Source: Chitinivorax sp. B (GTDB taxonomy: Bacteria; Pseudomonadota; Gammaproteobacteria; Burkholderiales; SCOH01). From it: a stretch of 64,000 bases of DNA. This document shows, piece by piece, positions 9,960-18,609 of the stretch; position 1 is the first letter of the stretch, and every line of letters begins with the position of its first letter. Where the stretch lies: assembly GCF_005503445.1 (NCBI RefSeq), contig NZ_SCOH01000001.1:1-64000 (forward strand), written 5' to 3'. The position numbers were made by a program, and so were the translations under genes. Under the pieces are notes generated by a model. It did not search any database. It was not told the origin of the DNA and worked only from the letters and a program-made list of their open reading frames with translations.

Positions 9960-9980
9960 TCGATATTGTGCAATTGAATA

Positions 9981-10009
9981 AAAAGCCTCTCGTTCGAGAG
10001 GCTTTTTTT
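9981..10009. terminator. Bidirectional intrinsic terminator after phaA
   Basis: AAAAGCCTCTCG and CGAGAGGCTTTT form a perfect stem around TT, with an A-run on the left and a run of seven T on the right. It lies between the convergent phaA and the desulfhydrase gene and would serve both. Confidence 0.9.
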
Positions 10010-10047
10010 ATGGCTATCATAAGTGAGCTGCCATTATGGCTGCTTGC

Positions 10048-11154
10048 TCAAAAGTATTGAGGTTTATCATGTCGTGCGGATTGTAGTGGGGACAGCGGCA
10101 CTGCCTGCTCGGCACAGGTTTTGACCTGCTCAATCAAGGGAGCCAGATCCAGCCCACGAGTGGCGAGCCATTCATCGTTGTAATAGCTGTGAACATAACG
10201 TTCGCCACCATCACATAAAATCCCAACGATTGAACCGGTTTGACCTTGTTGTTTCATCCGTAACGCGATGTGCAATGCGCCAACTAGGTTGGTGCCAGTT
10301 GAGCCTCCTACGCGTCGTCCCAAAACCGACGCCAGGTAATGCATGGCGGCCAGGGACAATGCATCGGGCACCTTGAGCATTTCATCGACAACCTCTGGAA
10401 TGAATGAAGCCTCGACCCGTGGTCGTCCAATCCCTTCGATTCCTGAGCCGCAATCCAGGGTAATGGCCGGGTTGCGATTGACATAATAGTCATAGAACAC
10501 CGAATACTGTGGGTCGACACACAACACTTGGGTTGCATGGCGTTGATAGCGGACATATCGACCAATAGTTGCAGTGGTGCCGCCAGTACCTGGGCTGGTT
10601 ACCACCCAGCTTGGGATCGGATGTGGTTCCCGCTCCATCTGGTGAAAGATTGACTCAGCAATATTGTTGTTAGAACGCCAATCTGTGGCACGTTCGGCAT
10701 AAGTGAACTGGTCCATGAAATGACCATCGGTTTCAAGTGCCAAACGCTCGGATTCTGCATAGATTTGTGTGGGGTCCGGCACCAGATGACAACGGCCACC
10801 ATAAAATTCGATGGCCGAGATTTTTTCCGGAGAGGTTGTTGCTGGCATTACAGCGATGAACGGCAGGCCAAGCAAGCGTGCAAAATAGGCTTCCGACACG
10901 GCGGTGGAGCCGCTGGAGGCCTCAATGACGGTGCTCTTCTCGTGCAATTTGCCATTGCATAAGGCATAGAGGAATAGAGACCGGGCCAGACGATGTTTGA
11001 GGGAGCCGGTTGGGTGGCTCGATTCATCCTTGAGGTAAAAATCGATTCCTGGAAATGCCGGTAGATTGACCGGAATCAGATGAGTATCGGCCGAGCGGTG
11101 AAAATCGGCTTCGATGCGCGCAATGGCGTGGGCGACCCAGTCACGTGATGACAT
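10048..11154 (-). CDS. Cds1-like L-cysteine desulfhydrase (PLP enzyme)
   Basis: A 368-residue fold-type II PLP enzyme of the cysteine synthase superfamily. Its sequence closely follows what I know of the Cds1 group, which degrades L-cysteine to pyruvate, ammonia and sulfide: an N-terminal [21 protein letters not shown] stretch, the PLP lysine in [12 protein letters not shown], the [12 protein letters not shown] loop, and [15 protein letters not shown] for phosphate binding. True O-acetylserine sulfhydrylases are shorter (about 310-320 residues) and lack the N-terminal block. The start at 11154 gives the family N-terminus MSSRDWV; the frame runs further upstream but enters a terminator hairpin. 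It stands alone, between terminators. Sulfide or thiol homeostasis is the likely role. Confidence 0.82.
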   Translation of the reverse strand: MSSRDWVAHAIARIEADFHRSADTHLIPVNLPAFPGIDFYLKDESSHPTGSLKHRLARSLFLYALCNGKLHEKSTVIEASSGSTAVSEAYFARLLGLPFIAVMPATTSPEKISAIEFYGGRCHLVPDPTQIYAESERLALETDGHFMDQFTYAERATDWRSNNNIAESIFHQMEREPHPIPSWVVTSPGTGGTTATIGRYVRYQRHATQVLCVDPQYSVFYDYYVNRNPAITLDCGSGIEGIGRPRVEASFIPEVVDEMLKVPDALSLAAMHYLASVLGRRVGGSTGTNLVGALHIALRMKQQGQTGSIVGILCDGGERYVHSYYNDEWLATRGLDLAPLIEQVKTCAEQAVPLSPLQSARHDKPQYF

Positions 11155-11260
11155 GATGTTCTCTTGATGTGGCCATGAAGACTGATCATTGTATTTTAGT
11201 GGCTGGCCAAGCCAATTATGAGAATCGCCAATGTGGTGGCGAAAAGACTGACCTGAAAGC

Positions 11261-11292
11261 AACAAACCCAGCCTGATTCAGCTGGGTTTGTT
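11261..11292. terminator. Intrinsic terminator after the phasin gene
   Basis: AACAAACCCAGC (11261-11272) pairs perfectly with GCTGGGTTTGTT (11281-11292) around an 8-base loop. It lies 23 bases past the phasin stop codon on the minus strand. The U-tract on that strand is interrupted (GTTTGTTGCTTT). Confidence 0.75.
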
Positions 11293-11314
11293 TGTTGGCT
11301 TGTGCTTGGCTGTC

Positions 11315-11869
11315 TTAGGCGGCGGATGCTTTTTTGGTCGCACTTTTGACGGCATCGGCAGTGGCCGTGGTCGCAGCCTTGACTGACGCGTCGGCAAAAT
11401 CGGCAACCTGCTTGGCCGCCTTGGTCATACTGTCTACTGCCGCGGCGGTTGCCGCTACAGTGGATTTCAGTGCAGCAACCGCAACATCGGCACCAGCCGG
11501 AGCTGATTTGGCAGCCTTGTCGATCGATGTCACCAAGCCCTTGTTGAAGGAGGTCAGGCGTTCCTCAACCAACTTGGACAGTTCGCTCTGCGCCTGGGAG
11601 GCAATTTCATATACACTGCGGGTGTAACTCAGCACTTGTTCAGAGGCAGTTTCTGCCATCTTGTTACGCAGTGCGATTGCTTCTTGCAGATCTTTCACCG
11701 CGACCAAGGCTTTGGCATTTTCTGCTGCGTTTTCCAAGGCGTGTTTTGTCGCATCCAGATTGACCTTGGTCAGGCGTTCGCTACTGTCCAGTGACAACTG
11801 AGCTAGACGCAACAGGGTTTCAGTATTGATGCTGGCGAATTCGCTCAAGTGTTCCGGCGTATTAAACAT
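11315..11869 (-). CDS. phaP: Phasin, PHA granule-coating protein
   Basis: Phasins are amphipathic proteins that coat PHB granules and control their size. This one has 184 residues. The first two thirds form a helical phasin domain (FASINTETLLRLAQLSLDSSERL, then RNKMAETASEQVLSYTRSVYEIASQAQSEL), and the tail from about residue 115 is an Ala/Lys/Thr-rich low-complexity helix ending KKASAA, typical of betaproteobacterial phasins. The ATG at 11869 is preceded by AAGGAGTTGATT, which fixes the start; a longer open frame upstream covers the promoter. A strong sigma-70 promoter and a palindrome lie upstream, and phaR is divergent, so repression by PhaR is expected. Confidence 0.93.
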   Translation of the reverse strand: MFNTPEHLSEFASINTETLLRLAQLSLDSSERLTKVNLDATKHALENAAENAKALVAVKDLQEAIALRNKMAETASEQVLSYTRSVYEIASQAQSELSKLVEERLTSFNKGLVTSIDKAAKSAPAGADVAVAALKSTVAATAAAVDSMTKAAKQVADFADASVKAATTATADAVKSATKKASAA

Positions 11870-12009
11870 AATCAACTCCTTCGACTTTATATTTTCGGGT
11901 TCATAAACAAAAACGTTCTGATAGGAACTACTCTGTTCATGCAGGTCGGTAGGGCCGATGTCGTGCGGAACCAAAACTTCATCGTCAGCGACGTGCCCTT
12001 TTGTTATAT

Positions 12010-12026
12010 TTTGTGCCTTGCACAAA
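12010..12026. promoter_or_regulatory. Candidate PhaR operator at the phasin promoter
   Basis: TTTGTGC-CTT-GCACAAA is a perfect 17-bp palindrome. It lies ten bases downstream of the phasin -10 box, across or just after the expected start of transcription, where a bound repressor would block elongation. Its core TGC-N3-GCA resembles the motif I recall for PhaR of Paracoccus. Binding is inferred. Confidence 0.55.
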
Positions 12027-12035
12027 TTTAGAGTC

Positions 12036-12064
12036 ATACTACTAGTCGAATTTTGTACTGTCAA
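12036..12064 (-). promoter_or_regulatory. Phasin promoter (sigma-70)
   Basis: On the minus strand a perfect -35 box TTGACA (12059-12064) is followed after 17 bases by TAGTAT (12036-12041). This is among the strongest promoter matches in the window, in keeping with the abundance of phasins. The leader to the phasin start would be about 160 bases. Confidence 0.7.
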
Positions 12065-12239
12065 ATGAATTTGTTGCAACGCATCAAACGTGATATGCCG
12101 CTACTGGCGTGATGCAGGCGAGCTGATACAATATCCTGATTCTAAATGCGTCGTCGGGCATTCAGGTTGTATCCGGCGTTTGCTCTTTTGACTTTCTGGC
12201 GCGTGCCGCCAACACAATGACAAGATGATGGAGAAGGTA

Positions 12240-12842
12240 ATGAGCGAAGAGAAAAGGGTGATCAAAAAGTATCCGAATCGGCGTTTGTACGACACAGCCA
12301 CCAGCTGTTACATCACCCTTGAGGACGTGAAAAAACTGGTTCTCGAAAACATCACGATCCAGATTGTGGACGCCAAGACCCACGATGACATTACCCGTAG
12401 CGTCCTGCTGCAGATCATTCTGGAAGAGGAATCCGGTGGTGTGCCGATGTTCACCTATGATGTGCTGACGCAGATCATCCGTTTTTACGGTCATGCCATG
12501 CAGGGGTTGATGGGCAATTATCTGGAAAAGAATCTGCAGATTTTCACCCAGATGCAGGAACGCCTGCAGGAACAGACCAAAGCGGTCTATGGCGATAACC
12601 CAATGCTGAACAACAATGTGTGGAGTGATTTCCTGAAGTTTCAGGCACCGGCCATGCAAGGTATGTTGACCACGTATCTGGAACAATCTACCAATATGTT
12701 CGTCGATATGCAGCAGCAATTACAGGATCGTGCCCGGAATCTGTTCAGCGGATTTGGTTTCCCCGGTTATCCGACCGCAGATGATGCAACACCGCCGCCC
12801 GCCGTAGATCCGAATGGGAATGCAAAAAAACCCGGTAGTTGA
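12240..12842 (+). CDS. phaR: PHA synthesis repressor PhaR
   Basis: PhaR binds both DNA and nascent PHA granules; it represses phasin synthesis until granules titrate it away. The 200-residue protein has the PHB/PHA accumulation regulator DNA-binding domain at residues 1-65 (RVIKKYPNRRLYDTATSCYITLEDVKKLV), followed by two copies of the short helical PHB_acc repeat (FYGHAMQGLMGNYLEKNLQIF and FQAPAMQGMLTTYLEQSTNMF) and a Pro-rich tail. I choose the ATG at 12240, with GGAGAAGGT just upstream, over the ATG at 12225. It is divergent from the phasin gene, 370 bases away. Confidence 0.93.
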   Translation: MSEEKRVIKKYPNRRLYDTATSCYITLEDVKKLVLENITIQIVDAKTHDDITRSVLLQIILEEESGGVPMFTYDVLTQIIRFYGHAMQGLMGNYLEKNLQIFTQMQERLQEQTKAVYGDNPMLNNNVWSDFLKFQAPAMQGMLTTYLEQSTNMFVDMQQQLQDRARNLFSGFGFPGYPTADDATPPPAVDPNGNAKKPGS

Positions 12843-12862
12843 GGTTATCTCCATTGCCGATC

Positions 12863-12905
12863 AAAACAACAGCCCCAGTGCAATTACCTGGGGCTGTTGT
12901 TTTGT
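12863..12905. terminator. Bidirectional terminator after phaR
   Basis: AAAACAACAGCCCCAG (12863-12878) pairs perfectly with CTGGGGCTGTTGTTTT (12889-12904). This 16-bp stem lies between the convergent phaR and the acetyltransferase gene and ends in T-rich sequence on either strand. Confidence 0.92.
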
Positions 12906-12952
12906 GATCAGTATCTTTTGTGTGGGTGAAAACATGATGTGATCAACGGTAT

Positions 12953-13450
12953 TCATTCCTCTTCATTGATCACAAAAATGCGCAGGTCTGTACGGTCTGG
13001 GTCAATGAATGTACGGACGGAATGGAACGGCAGTCGGTTGAACATGGCATTCCAGAAGTCCATGGCCTGCGTGTCATCTACAAATACATTGACAACCCAG
13101 GGGTGGGCGGTACCCAGCATGACGCCTTCGACAATTTGTTGGCCAATGCCTTGTCGGCGGTATTTTTTCATCAGGAACAAATCGGCAAATTCAGGTGCAT
13201 CCAGCCCCGGTAAGGTGTTGTGCTCAATGAGCAGGAAACCCGCGATTTCGTCATTGACCTTGATCAGATTGGCGCTCCAGCCTTCCAACTCCCAATAGTG
13301 GGCAAAGTAGTTGTCATCCATATAAAACAGCCCGTTTGATTCAAGATCAAAGCTCTCCCAATCGGAAGAGTCATAGCTGTAGAATTGGTACAGGTTACGA
13401 ATAATGTTTTTTTCGTTGATATCGGTGTGGATCAGGTCAATTTTTGTCAT
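12953..13450 (-). CDS. GNAT-family N-acetyltransferase
   Basis: A 165-residue protein of the GNAT fold. The acetyl-CoA-binding motif A is present as LFLMKKYRRQGIGQQIVEGV (about residues 98-117), preceded by the strand NDEIAGFLLIEH and followed by NVFVDDTQAMDFWNAM, the usual motif B. Substrate unknown. Neither the ATG at 13450 nor a TTG at 13480 has a good ribosome site; I prefer the ATG. It is a single gene with a terminator shared with phaR on its 3' side. Confidence 0.8.
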   Translation of the reverse strand: MTKIDLIHTDINEKNIIRNLYQFYSYDSSDWESFDLESNGLFYMDDNYFAHYWELEGWSANLIKVNDEIAGFLLIEHNTLPGLDAPEFADLFLMKKYRRQGIGQQIVEGVMLGTAHPWVVNVFVDDTQAMDFWNAMFNRLPFHSVRTFIDPDRTDLRIFVINEEE

Positions 13451-13635
13451 GGCGCGCAAATCAAATTGGGTGAATGCCAAGGGCTGGCATGCTTCATGCG
13501 GGAAATCTGGCGGGATGAAACTGCATGTTGCCTATTGTGATGTGTTGCTTATCCCAATATGGGCGTAGCTTGGAAAAAGCAACTGGGCTGGTTGAAAAAA
13601 TACCCAGCCATCATATGATGGCGAGCCGGGCGGGC

Positions 13636-14226
13636 TCAACAGGTGGAGCGTTGTTGACACATGCGATCAAATGCACTGGGCTGGCGTCGGGCGTGCCACG
13701 CGGCAATGATTGTTTGGACATTATCCGTCAGTGAGGCAGCGGACGTGTCGATTTCAAAATCATATTGACCAAATGTGTGGGTAATCTCGAAGTCTGCCCG
13801 GGCTTCTCCAATGCGACGGTCCCCACGTTGCTGTTCTCTGCTTTCCAGTTCGGGTAAATTGCAATGCACTCCTACGAAGAATACATCGTGTCTATCCAAC
13901 AACTGGAGTAGGCGATCCATCCACGCTCGGGTTTCAATGATGTGTTCCACAATCAGATTGTTGCCGGTGCGAGCAAGTGCTGGTAAGCAGTGATGAAAAC
14001 CGCTGAAGAAGGGTTCTCTCAGCATACGCCAACTGAATGCGGCATTGTCAGCCCGTTGATGGGGATGCATGTTGGCGGCAATCAAATGATCAATCGAGAA
14101 GTGCCAGAAAGGTTGATCCAGCTGGTCTTGCAAGCCTTTTGCCAGCGTCGACTTACCAGCACTGGAGGCACCATTCAATAAAATGATTTTGCCGGGTGAG
14201 GGCGCTGATACTACTGAACCTTGCAT
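13636..14226 (-). CDS. Chloramphenicol phosphotransferase-like P-loop kinase
   Basis: A 196-residue small kinase. The Walker A loop LLNGASSAGKST (about residues 15-27) and the following KGLQ, FWHFSIDHL and VGVHCNLPELESREQQRGDRRIGEAR blocks match the chloramphenicol 3-O-phosphotransferase family, including the catalytic Asp in SIDH and the lid arginines. Many chromosomal members have no proven drug activity and may phosphorylate other small alcohols, so resistance should not be assumed. The ATG at 14226 is preceded by AAAGGAAAG. No resistance or mobile genes are adjacent. Confidence 0.8.
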   Translation of the reverse strand: MQGSVVSAPSPGKIILLNGASSAGKSTLAKGLQDQLDQPFWHFSIDHLIAANMHPHQRADNAAFSWRMLREPFFSGFHHCLPALARTGNNLIVEHIIETRAWMDRLLQLLDRHDVFFVGVHCNLPELESREQQRGDRRIGEARADFEITHTFGQYDFEIDTSAASLTDNVQTIIAAWHARRQPSAFDRMCQQRSTC

Positions 14227-14333
14227 GGTTTTTCTTTCCTTTGATGCTAATCAACCGAATTTGGGAGTAGGCCACCGAGGTGGAGAGTGCTGACATCATT
14301 TCAGTGCAGCACGTCGCTGGTTTTCAATGGCTG

Positions 14334-15350
14334 TTACTGAGTCTTTGTTATCACAGTATCCATTGTTTCATTGATCATCGCCGATGCACCGCGTTGTGCC
14401 ATTATGTCGATGACTGTATTGATTGCATCAATCACCACTTTCGGGTGGGTTTCTTGAATGCGGTGCGGGGTTTGCAGCTGCTGGACAATGGCTTGCGGAT
14501 AAAGCTGATCCATGTGCGCTTCGGCAATGTCGGGATCGATGGCCCAGACGCCAAAATCCTCAGCATAAAGTGCACCTTTCCACAAATCTTTGATCAGCCC
14601 CTCCGGTTTGGGCGCGGTTGGATTGGTTGCAGCAACAAGCCGGATCATCGGTTTTCGGTAAAAACCGGGCTCAGCCAGTAGTCTTTCCCCCAATGGTGCG
14701 ATATTGCTGATCTCACGCTGAGCGTACTCAGGTGCAAACAACCATAGGCCTAAACGGGTAAACCACGGGAACTTAGCGATCGGTTTGACCAAGCCAGGTG
14801 GCAGTGCATCGACAAGCACCATGCCGCTGACTTGATCCGGATAGTGCTGTGCAAAAAATTGCACATATTGACCACCGAGTGAGTGACCGATCAGTAGATA
14901 GGGTGGTTGCAATTGACGATCCTGCAGTAGCTGTCGCAGTTGCTGCACGACCTGGGTCGGTGTCTGAGGCACTGTCGGCAATGTACTGCGACTGACACCA
15001 GCGCGGTTGTACACCAGTACATTGCAGTTGTCTGTGAAAGCAGAGATTACCGCCTGCCAAGTGGAAAACGGCAACATCAAACCGTTCTCAAATATCAGGC
15101 TGGCCCGCGCCTGTGGTGCGCGGCTTAGCCAATATTCCACCTGCTGGCCATCAATTTCAGTGATCTGACTTGCCCTCGGCGTGGTACTTGTCGCGGCACG
15201 GGCTGGGCTATCAGTGTCTTGGTGAACCGGTTGTGCTGCACACGCGGTAAGTATCAGCGTAGCCACGCTGAGCATCAACCGACGGAAAAAGCGAAGTGGT
15301 AAAGCAACGGATTGTTTTCGGCAAGTAAGCTTGCTGCTCAAGCTAGGCAT
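14334..15350 (-). CDS. Lipoprotein alpha/beta hydrolase
   Basis: A 338-residue serine hydrolase anchored as a lipoprotein. The signal peptide ends in the lipobox LTAC (about residues 34-37), after a basic n-region. The hydrolase core begins near residue 65; the nucleophile elbow is GHSLGG, the acid and His lie toward the C-terminus (EDFGVWAIDPD, and a His in QTPHRIQETHPKV). The ATG at 15350 has AAAGGA nine bases upstream. An alternative ATG at 15416 overlaps the stop codon of the upstream small gene (TAATG), so the two genes are probably one transcript. Substrate unknown; its broad shape is that of esterases and haloperoxidase-like hydrolases. Confidence 0.8.
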   Translation of the reverse strand: MPSLSSKLTCRKQSVALPLRFFRRLMLSVATLILTACAAQPVHQDTDSPARAATSTTPRASQITEIDGQQVEYWLSRAPQARASLIFENGLMLPFSTWQAVISAFTDNCNVLVYNRAGVSRSTLPTVPQTPTQVVQQLRQLLQDRQLQPPYLLIGHSLGGQYVQFFAQHYPDQVSGMVLVDALPPGLVKPIAKFPWFTRLGLWLFAPEYAQREISNIAPLGERLLAEPGFYRKPMIRLVAATNPTAPKPEGLIKDLWKGALYAEDFGVWAIDPDIAEAHMDQLYPQAIVQQLQTPHRIQETHPKVVIDAINTVIDIMAQRGASAMINETMDTVITKTQ

Positions 15351-15415
15351 GACATTCAGTCCTTTGGTGCCGTCATTTGCAAGCCAGACGATACTGTCAG
15401 CAAACCGCGCAACCA

Positions 15416-15685
15416 TTACACGGGCTTAAGCAACTGGGATATCTGGCTGAGGATTGCCCCATGACCATCTTCCAGAATGTCTGGCGAACGCAGTAAGGCC
15501 AAGATGGGTTCAGGGATATGTTCTGGCCTCACTTCCTCAATGAATTGATCAATCGATTGGCGAAAACCTTGGCGCATTTCCTGAATCTGTGCAGTTCGGT
15601 GACCGGTCCATTGAAAGCCCTTGTCGTTGTACATGGCCATGTTGACCAACAGGTCGATCAAGCGGGTGATATTGGCATTATTCAT
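15416..15685 (-). CDS. Small conserved-looking hypothetical protein
   Basis: An 89-residue soluble, probably helical protein with a mixed charge pattern (IQEMRQGFRQSIDQFIEEVRPEHIPEPILALL). I do not recognise it. It ends in TAA overlapping a possible ATG of the lipoprotein hydrolase gene, which argues for co-transcription and for its being real. No ribosome site is obvious before the ATG at 15685. Confidence 0.5.
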   Translation of the reverse strand: MNNANITRLIDLLVNMAMYNDKGFQWTGHRTAQIQEMRQGFRQSIDQFIEEVRPEHIPEPILALLRSPDILEDGHGAILSQISQLLKPV

Positions 15686-16047
15686 GGATTGGCATGGTGT
15701 GCATGAAGGGATTAGGGCACGTTAAAGCGGTTGTCCGGATCAGGCAAGTTGAATTAGGGCAGATGCCCAGCCGGGATCGGCGGTAGCGATTTTAATCATG
15801 ATGCTAACTTGTCAGGAAAATAAGTGACCATTGGGCTGCGGGTATCCGGATATTTGGAGCGGTGCTTACTTGTATAAAAGACGATTGCACGAAGTCATGT
15901 AGCCTGTTTGGAGACGGGGTGAGTTATCGGCAGATTATTGTTTCGAATCGATATTTGCGAAAAGTAGATGTCGATTCCGATTATTTTTGCGTCAGAAAAC
16001 TGTAAGTCGCTGTATACTTAAGGTTTTTGCAAAATAGAATTTCAAGC
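15686..16047. other. Intergenic region upstream of rimO
   Basis: A 362-base divergent region. An inverted repeat GAATCGA (15945-15951) / TCGATTC (15971-15977) is followed by a T-rich run. A TATACT hexamer at about 16013-16018 is a plausible -10 for rimO, but no good -35 stands 16-18 bases before it. No gene or tRNA is visible. Confidence 0.35.
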
Positions 16048-17364
16048 ATGAATAAGCCACATAGTATCGGTTTCGTTTCATTGGGCTGTCCGAAAGCCTT
16101 GGTCGATTCCGAACAGATTCTGACCCAGCTGCGTGCCGAGGGCTACGAAATTTCGGGTAGTTATAACGATGCCGACTTGGTGGTGGTCAATACCTGTGGG
16201 TTCATCGATTCAGCGGTGCAGGAATCGCTGGATGCGATTGGCGAAGCGTTGGCCGAAAATGGCAAAGTGATTGTGACCGGCTGTTTGGGCGCCAAAGGCG
16301 ATATCGTCCAGAAAACGCACCCCAAGGTACTGGCAATCACAGGCCCCCATGCGACCACGGAAGTGTTGCAACATGTTCATACCCATTTGCCGAAACCGCA
16401 TGATCCATTTGTCGATCTGGTGCCGCCGCAAGGGGTGAAGCTGACACCCACGCATTATGCCTACCTGAAGATTTCCGAAGGCTGTAATCATCGTTGCACC
16501 TTCTGCATCATTCCATCGATGCGCGGTGATCTGGTCAGCCGGCCGGTACATGATGTGCTGCGAGAAGCGGAGAACCTGGCCAAGGCGGGGGTGAAGGAGC
16601 TGTTGGTCATTTCGCAGGATACCTCTGCGTATGGCGTGGATGTGAAGTACAAGACTGGCTTCCATAATGGCCGTCCGGTCAAGACACGCATGACCGAACT
16701 GTGTCAGGCATTGGGTGAGATGGGCATCTGGGTGCGCTTGCACTATGTTTATCCGTACCCGCATGTGGACGAAGTGATTCCGCTGATGGCCGAGGGCAAG
16801 ATACTGCCTTATCTGGATATCCCGTTCCAACACGCCAGCCAGCGCGTTCTGAAAGCCATGAAGCGGCCAGCCAACGCGGGTAATGTGTTGGCGCGCATCA
16901 AACAATGGCGCGAGATCTGTCCGGACCTGACCATCCGCAGTACGTTTATCGTTGGCTTCCCTGGCGAGACGGAAGAGGACTTCCAGGAATTGCTGGCCTT
17001 TATCGAAGAAGCGCAGCTGGATCGTGTTGGCTGTTTCACCTATTCCCCGGTGGAAGGTGCGACAGCAAACGATTTGCCGGATCATGTGCCGGAAGACGTA
17101 GCCGAAGATCGCAAGGGACGCTTCATGGAATTGCAGGCCCGGATTTCTACTGAGCGATTGGCCCGTAAAGTGGGCCGTACCATGCCGGTGTTGATCGACG
17201 AAGTGGACGAAGAAGGTGCCGTGGGCCGCAGTCAGGCGGATGCGCCGGAAATCGATGGCTTGGTTTATCTGAACGATCCGGATATCAAGGTGAAGGTGGG
17301 TGACATCGTCAATGTCACCATCACGCATTCGGACGAGCATGATCTGTGGGGTGAGTTGGCCTGA
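16048..17364 (+). CDS. rimO: Ribosomal protein S12 methylthiotransferase
   Basis: RimO adds a methylthio group to the conserved Asp of ribosomal protein S12, using two 4Fe-4S clusters. The 438-residue protein shows the three domains in order: an N-terminal UPF0004 domain with cluster cysteines Cys14, Cys50 and Cys79; a radical-SAM core with Cys146-x3-Cys150-x2-Cys153 (CNHRCTFC); and a C-terminal TRAM domain from about residue 370 ([15 protein letters not shown]). The motif [16 protein letters not shown] is specific enough to separate it from MiaB. The ATG at 16048 gives the family start; the Shine-Dalgarno is poor. A strong terminator follows. Confidence 0.96.
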   Translation: MNKPHSIGFVSLGCPKALVDSEQILTQLRAEGYEISGSYNDADLVVVNTCGFIDSAVQESLDAIGEALAENGKVIVTGCLGAKGDIVQKTHPKVLAITGPHATTEVLQHVHTHLPKPHDPFVDLVPPQGVKLTPTHYAYLKISEGCNHRCTFCIIPSMRGDLVSRPVHDVLREAENLAKAGVKELLVISQDTSAYGVDVKYKTGFHNGRPVKTRMTELCQALGEMGIWVRLHYVYPYPHVDEVIPLMAEGKILPYLDIPFQHASQRVLKAMKRPANAGNVLARIKQWREICPDLTIRSTFIVGFPGETEEDFQELLAFIEEAQLDRVGCFTYSPVEGATANDLPDHVPEDVAEDRKGRFMELQARISTERLARKVGRTMPVLIDEVDEEGAVGRSQADAPEIDGLVYLNDPDIKVKVGDIVNVTITHSDEHDLWGELA

Positions 17365-17386
17365 TCGGTAGCTGGTCACCCTAACC

Positions 17387-17424
17387 AAAACCCGGATCGC
17401 TGCAAATGCAGCATCCGGGTTTTT
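17387..17424 (+). terminator. Intrinsic terminator after rimO
   Basis: AAAACCCGGAT pairs with ATCCGGGTTTT, with an inner GCTGC/GCAGC stem around AAAT and one bulged C, followed by a run of T. It begins about 23 bases past the rimO stop codon. Confidence 0.9.
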
Positions 17425-17474
17425 CTTTGGGTACTGTGCCCTATAGTCAAAGTAGTCTGATAGGGAGACATGAG

Positions 17475-17792
17475 GTGGAAGGCTATCAACTGACTTTTTT
17501 CACACAACAGGACCATCGGCACAGTGGGCAGCCATTGGGTGAGTGGCTGGTACAAACCGCCCGACAGCTGGGTGTGGGTGGTGCAACGTTGATTTTGGCC
17601 GCCGAAGGGTTTGGTCGCCATGGCCGGCTACATGCGGCTCACTTTTTCGAGTTACCTGATCAACCTGTCGAGGTGACCATGGCGGTGAGCGAGGGCGAGG
17701 CGCAGCGATTGTTTCAGCGGTTAAGGGATGAACAGGTCAACGTGTTTTATATCAAGGTTCCGATTGAATATGGTGTGATCGGTGAGGATTGA
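17475..17792 (+). CDS. DUF190 family protein
   Basis: A 105-residue protein of the DUF190 family, which folds like PII signalling proteins. The family pattern is visible: a first strand YQLTFFTQQ, the helix region GQPLGEWLVQTARQLGVGGATLI, a Gly-rich turn EGFGRHGRLHAAHFFEL, and a final strand VFYIKVPIEYGV. The start is the GTG at 17475, set by GGGAG at 17463-17467; the nearby ATG at 17470 is out of frame. Members often sit beside fluoride channels or CBS proteins, but no such neighbour is here. Function unknown. Confidence 0.82.
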   Translation: MEGYQLTFFTQQDHRHSGQPLGEWLVQTARQLGVGGATLILAAEGFGRHGRLHAAHFFELPDQPVEVTMAVSEGEAQRLFQRLRDEQVNVFYIKVPIEYGVIGED

Positions 17793-17906
17793 TGGTTGTA
17801 CATCAAATCTGTCGCTCACAAACGCGCAGCGTTTTGACGTCTGCAAACGTGGCGACCTGGTTCGTCGATGTCCGGTGGATTGGGGGGTACGTGATGTGAT
17901 ATTGCG

Positions 17907-18413
17907 TTAAGGGTTATAGCTGCCCATATTGGAAGCGTACGGCTTGGGGGCGGCGGTCAAATCCCGGGTCATGACATATTTGACGATGCCAGGTGCAAAG
18001 CCCTGTAGTTCAAGCTTGATTTCATAACCCATGGATTGATACAGCACAGGCGCCTGAAAACTGAAGGTTTCCAGATAACACAACGTACACCCTCGTGCCA
18101 ACGCAGTCTCTTCGAACGTGCGTATCAGTTGTGCACCAATACCTTTCTGACGAAAAGCAGGCTCGACCCATAGTTGCTGCAGCTCGGCACATTGCCCCCA
18201 AGTACGACCGATCACACCGCCCACTGCTTGCTCCTCGCCTGTTGTTGAGCGCGCAAAACATGCCAATGGGCGAACTTCGTGAAGTGGTGCGGCGGCCGAA
18301 TTGGCAGCCCCCAAGCCGGCATCAATGTGTAGTGCTTCGGATTCGGGGATGTCCTCGTGGGTCGTGATCTGGCAGAACGGCAGGTTATCTTGGTGGGTAT
18401 GGGCCTGTTTCAT
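17907..18413 (-). CDS. GNAT-family N-acetyltransferase
   Basis: A 168-residue acetyltransferase. The acetyl-CoA loop is LWVEPAFRQKGIGAQLIRTFEETALARGC (about residues 88-116), preceded by GGVIGRTWGQCAELQQ and followed by the strand LYLETFSFQAPVLYQSMGYE. This is a separate family member from the one at 12953-13450; the two share only the fold motifs. Substrate unknown. It is the only gene on its strand between the DUF190 gene and lodB. Confidence 0.8.
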   Translation of the reverse strand: MKQAHTHQDNLPFCQITTHEDIPESEALHIDAGLGAANSAAAPLHEVRPLACFARSTTGEEQAVGGVIGRTWGQCAELQQLWVEPAFRQKGIGAQLIRTFEETALARGCTLCYLETFSFQAPVLYQSMGYEIKLELQGFAPGIVKYVMTRDLTAAPKPYASNMGSYNP

Positions 18414-18576
18414 GGTGTTGATTTGACATGAATGCTGATTGATACAATGGTTTGTGCAATTGGTACTGGCGTCAAGCCTTGAATGCCAATTCCCGCCAAC
18501 ATCTCGCTACTACAGTGTGACCGATTCAAGCTGGTATATGTTGACTGGATAGCGGAGTTGATGATTGATCCGAAGT

Positions 18577-18602
18577 GGCCACCTTAAAACCAATAGGTGG
18601 CC
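18577..18602. terminator. Hairpin after lodB
   Basis: GGCCACCT (18577-18584) pairs with AGGTGGCC (18595-18602). It lies just past the lodB stop on the minus strand. The short T-run (TTTT) is on the plus-strand side, so it is imperfect as a terminator for lodB. Confidence 0.5.
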
Positions 18603-18609
18603 GTTTTGA

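Noticed and set aside
16210-17388. Long minus-strand frame of nearly 400 codons antisense to rimO
   Set aside because: It is a shadow of the rimO codon pattern; the product is His/Arg-rich with no known domain.
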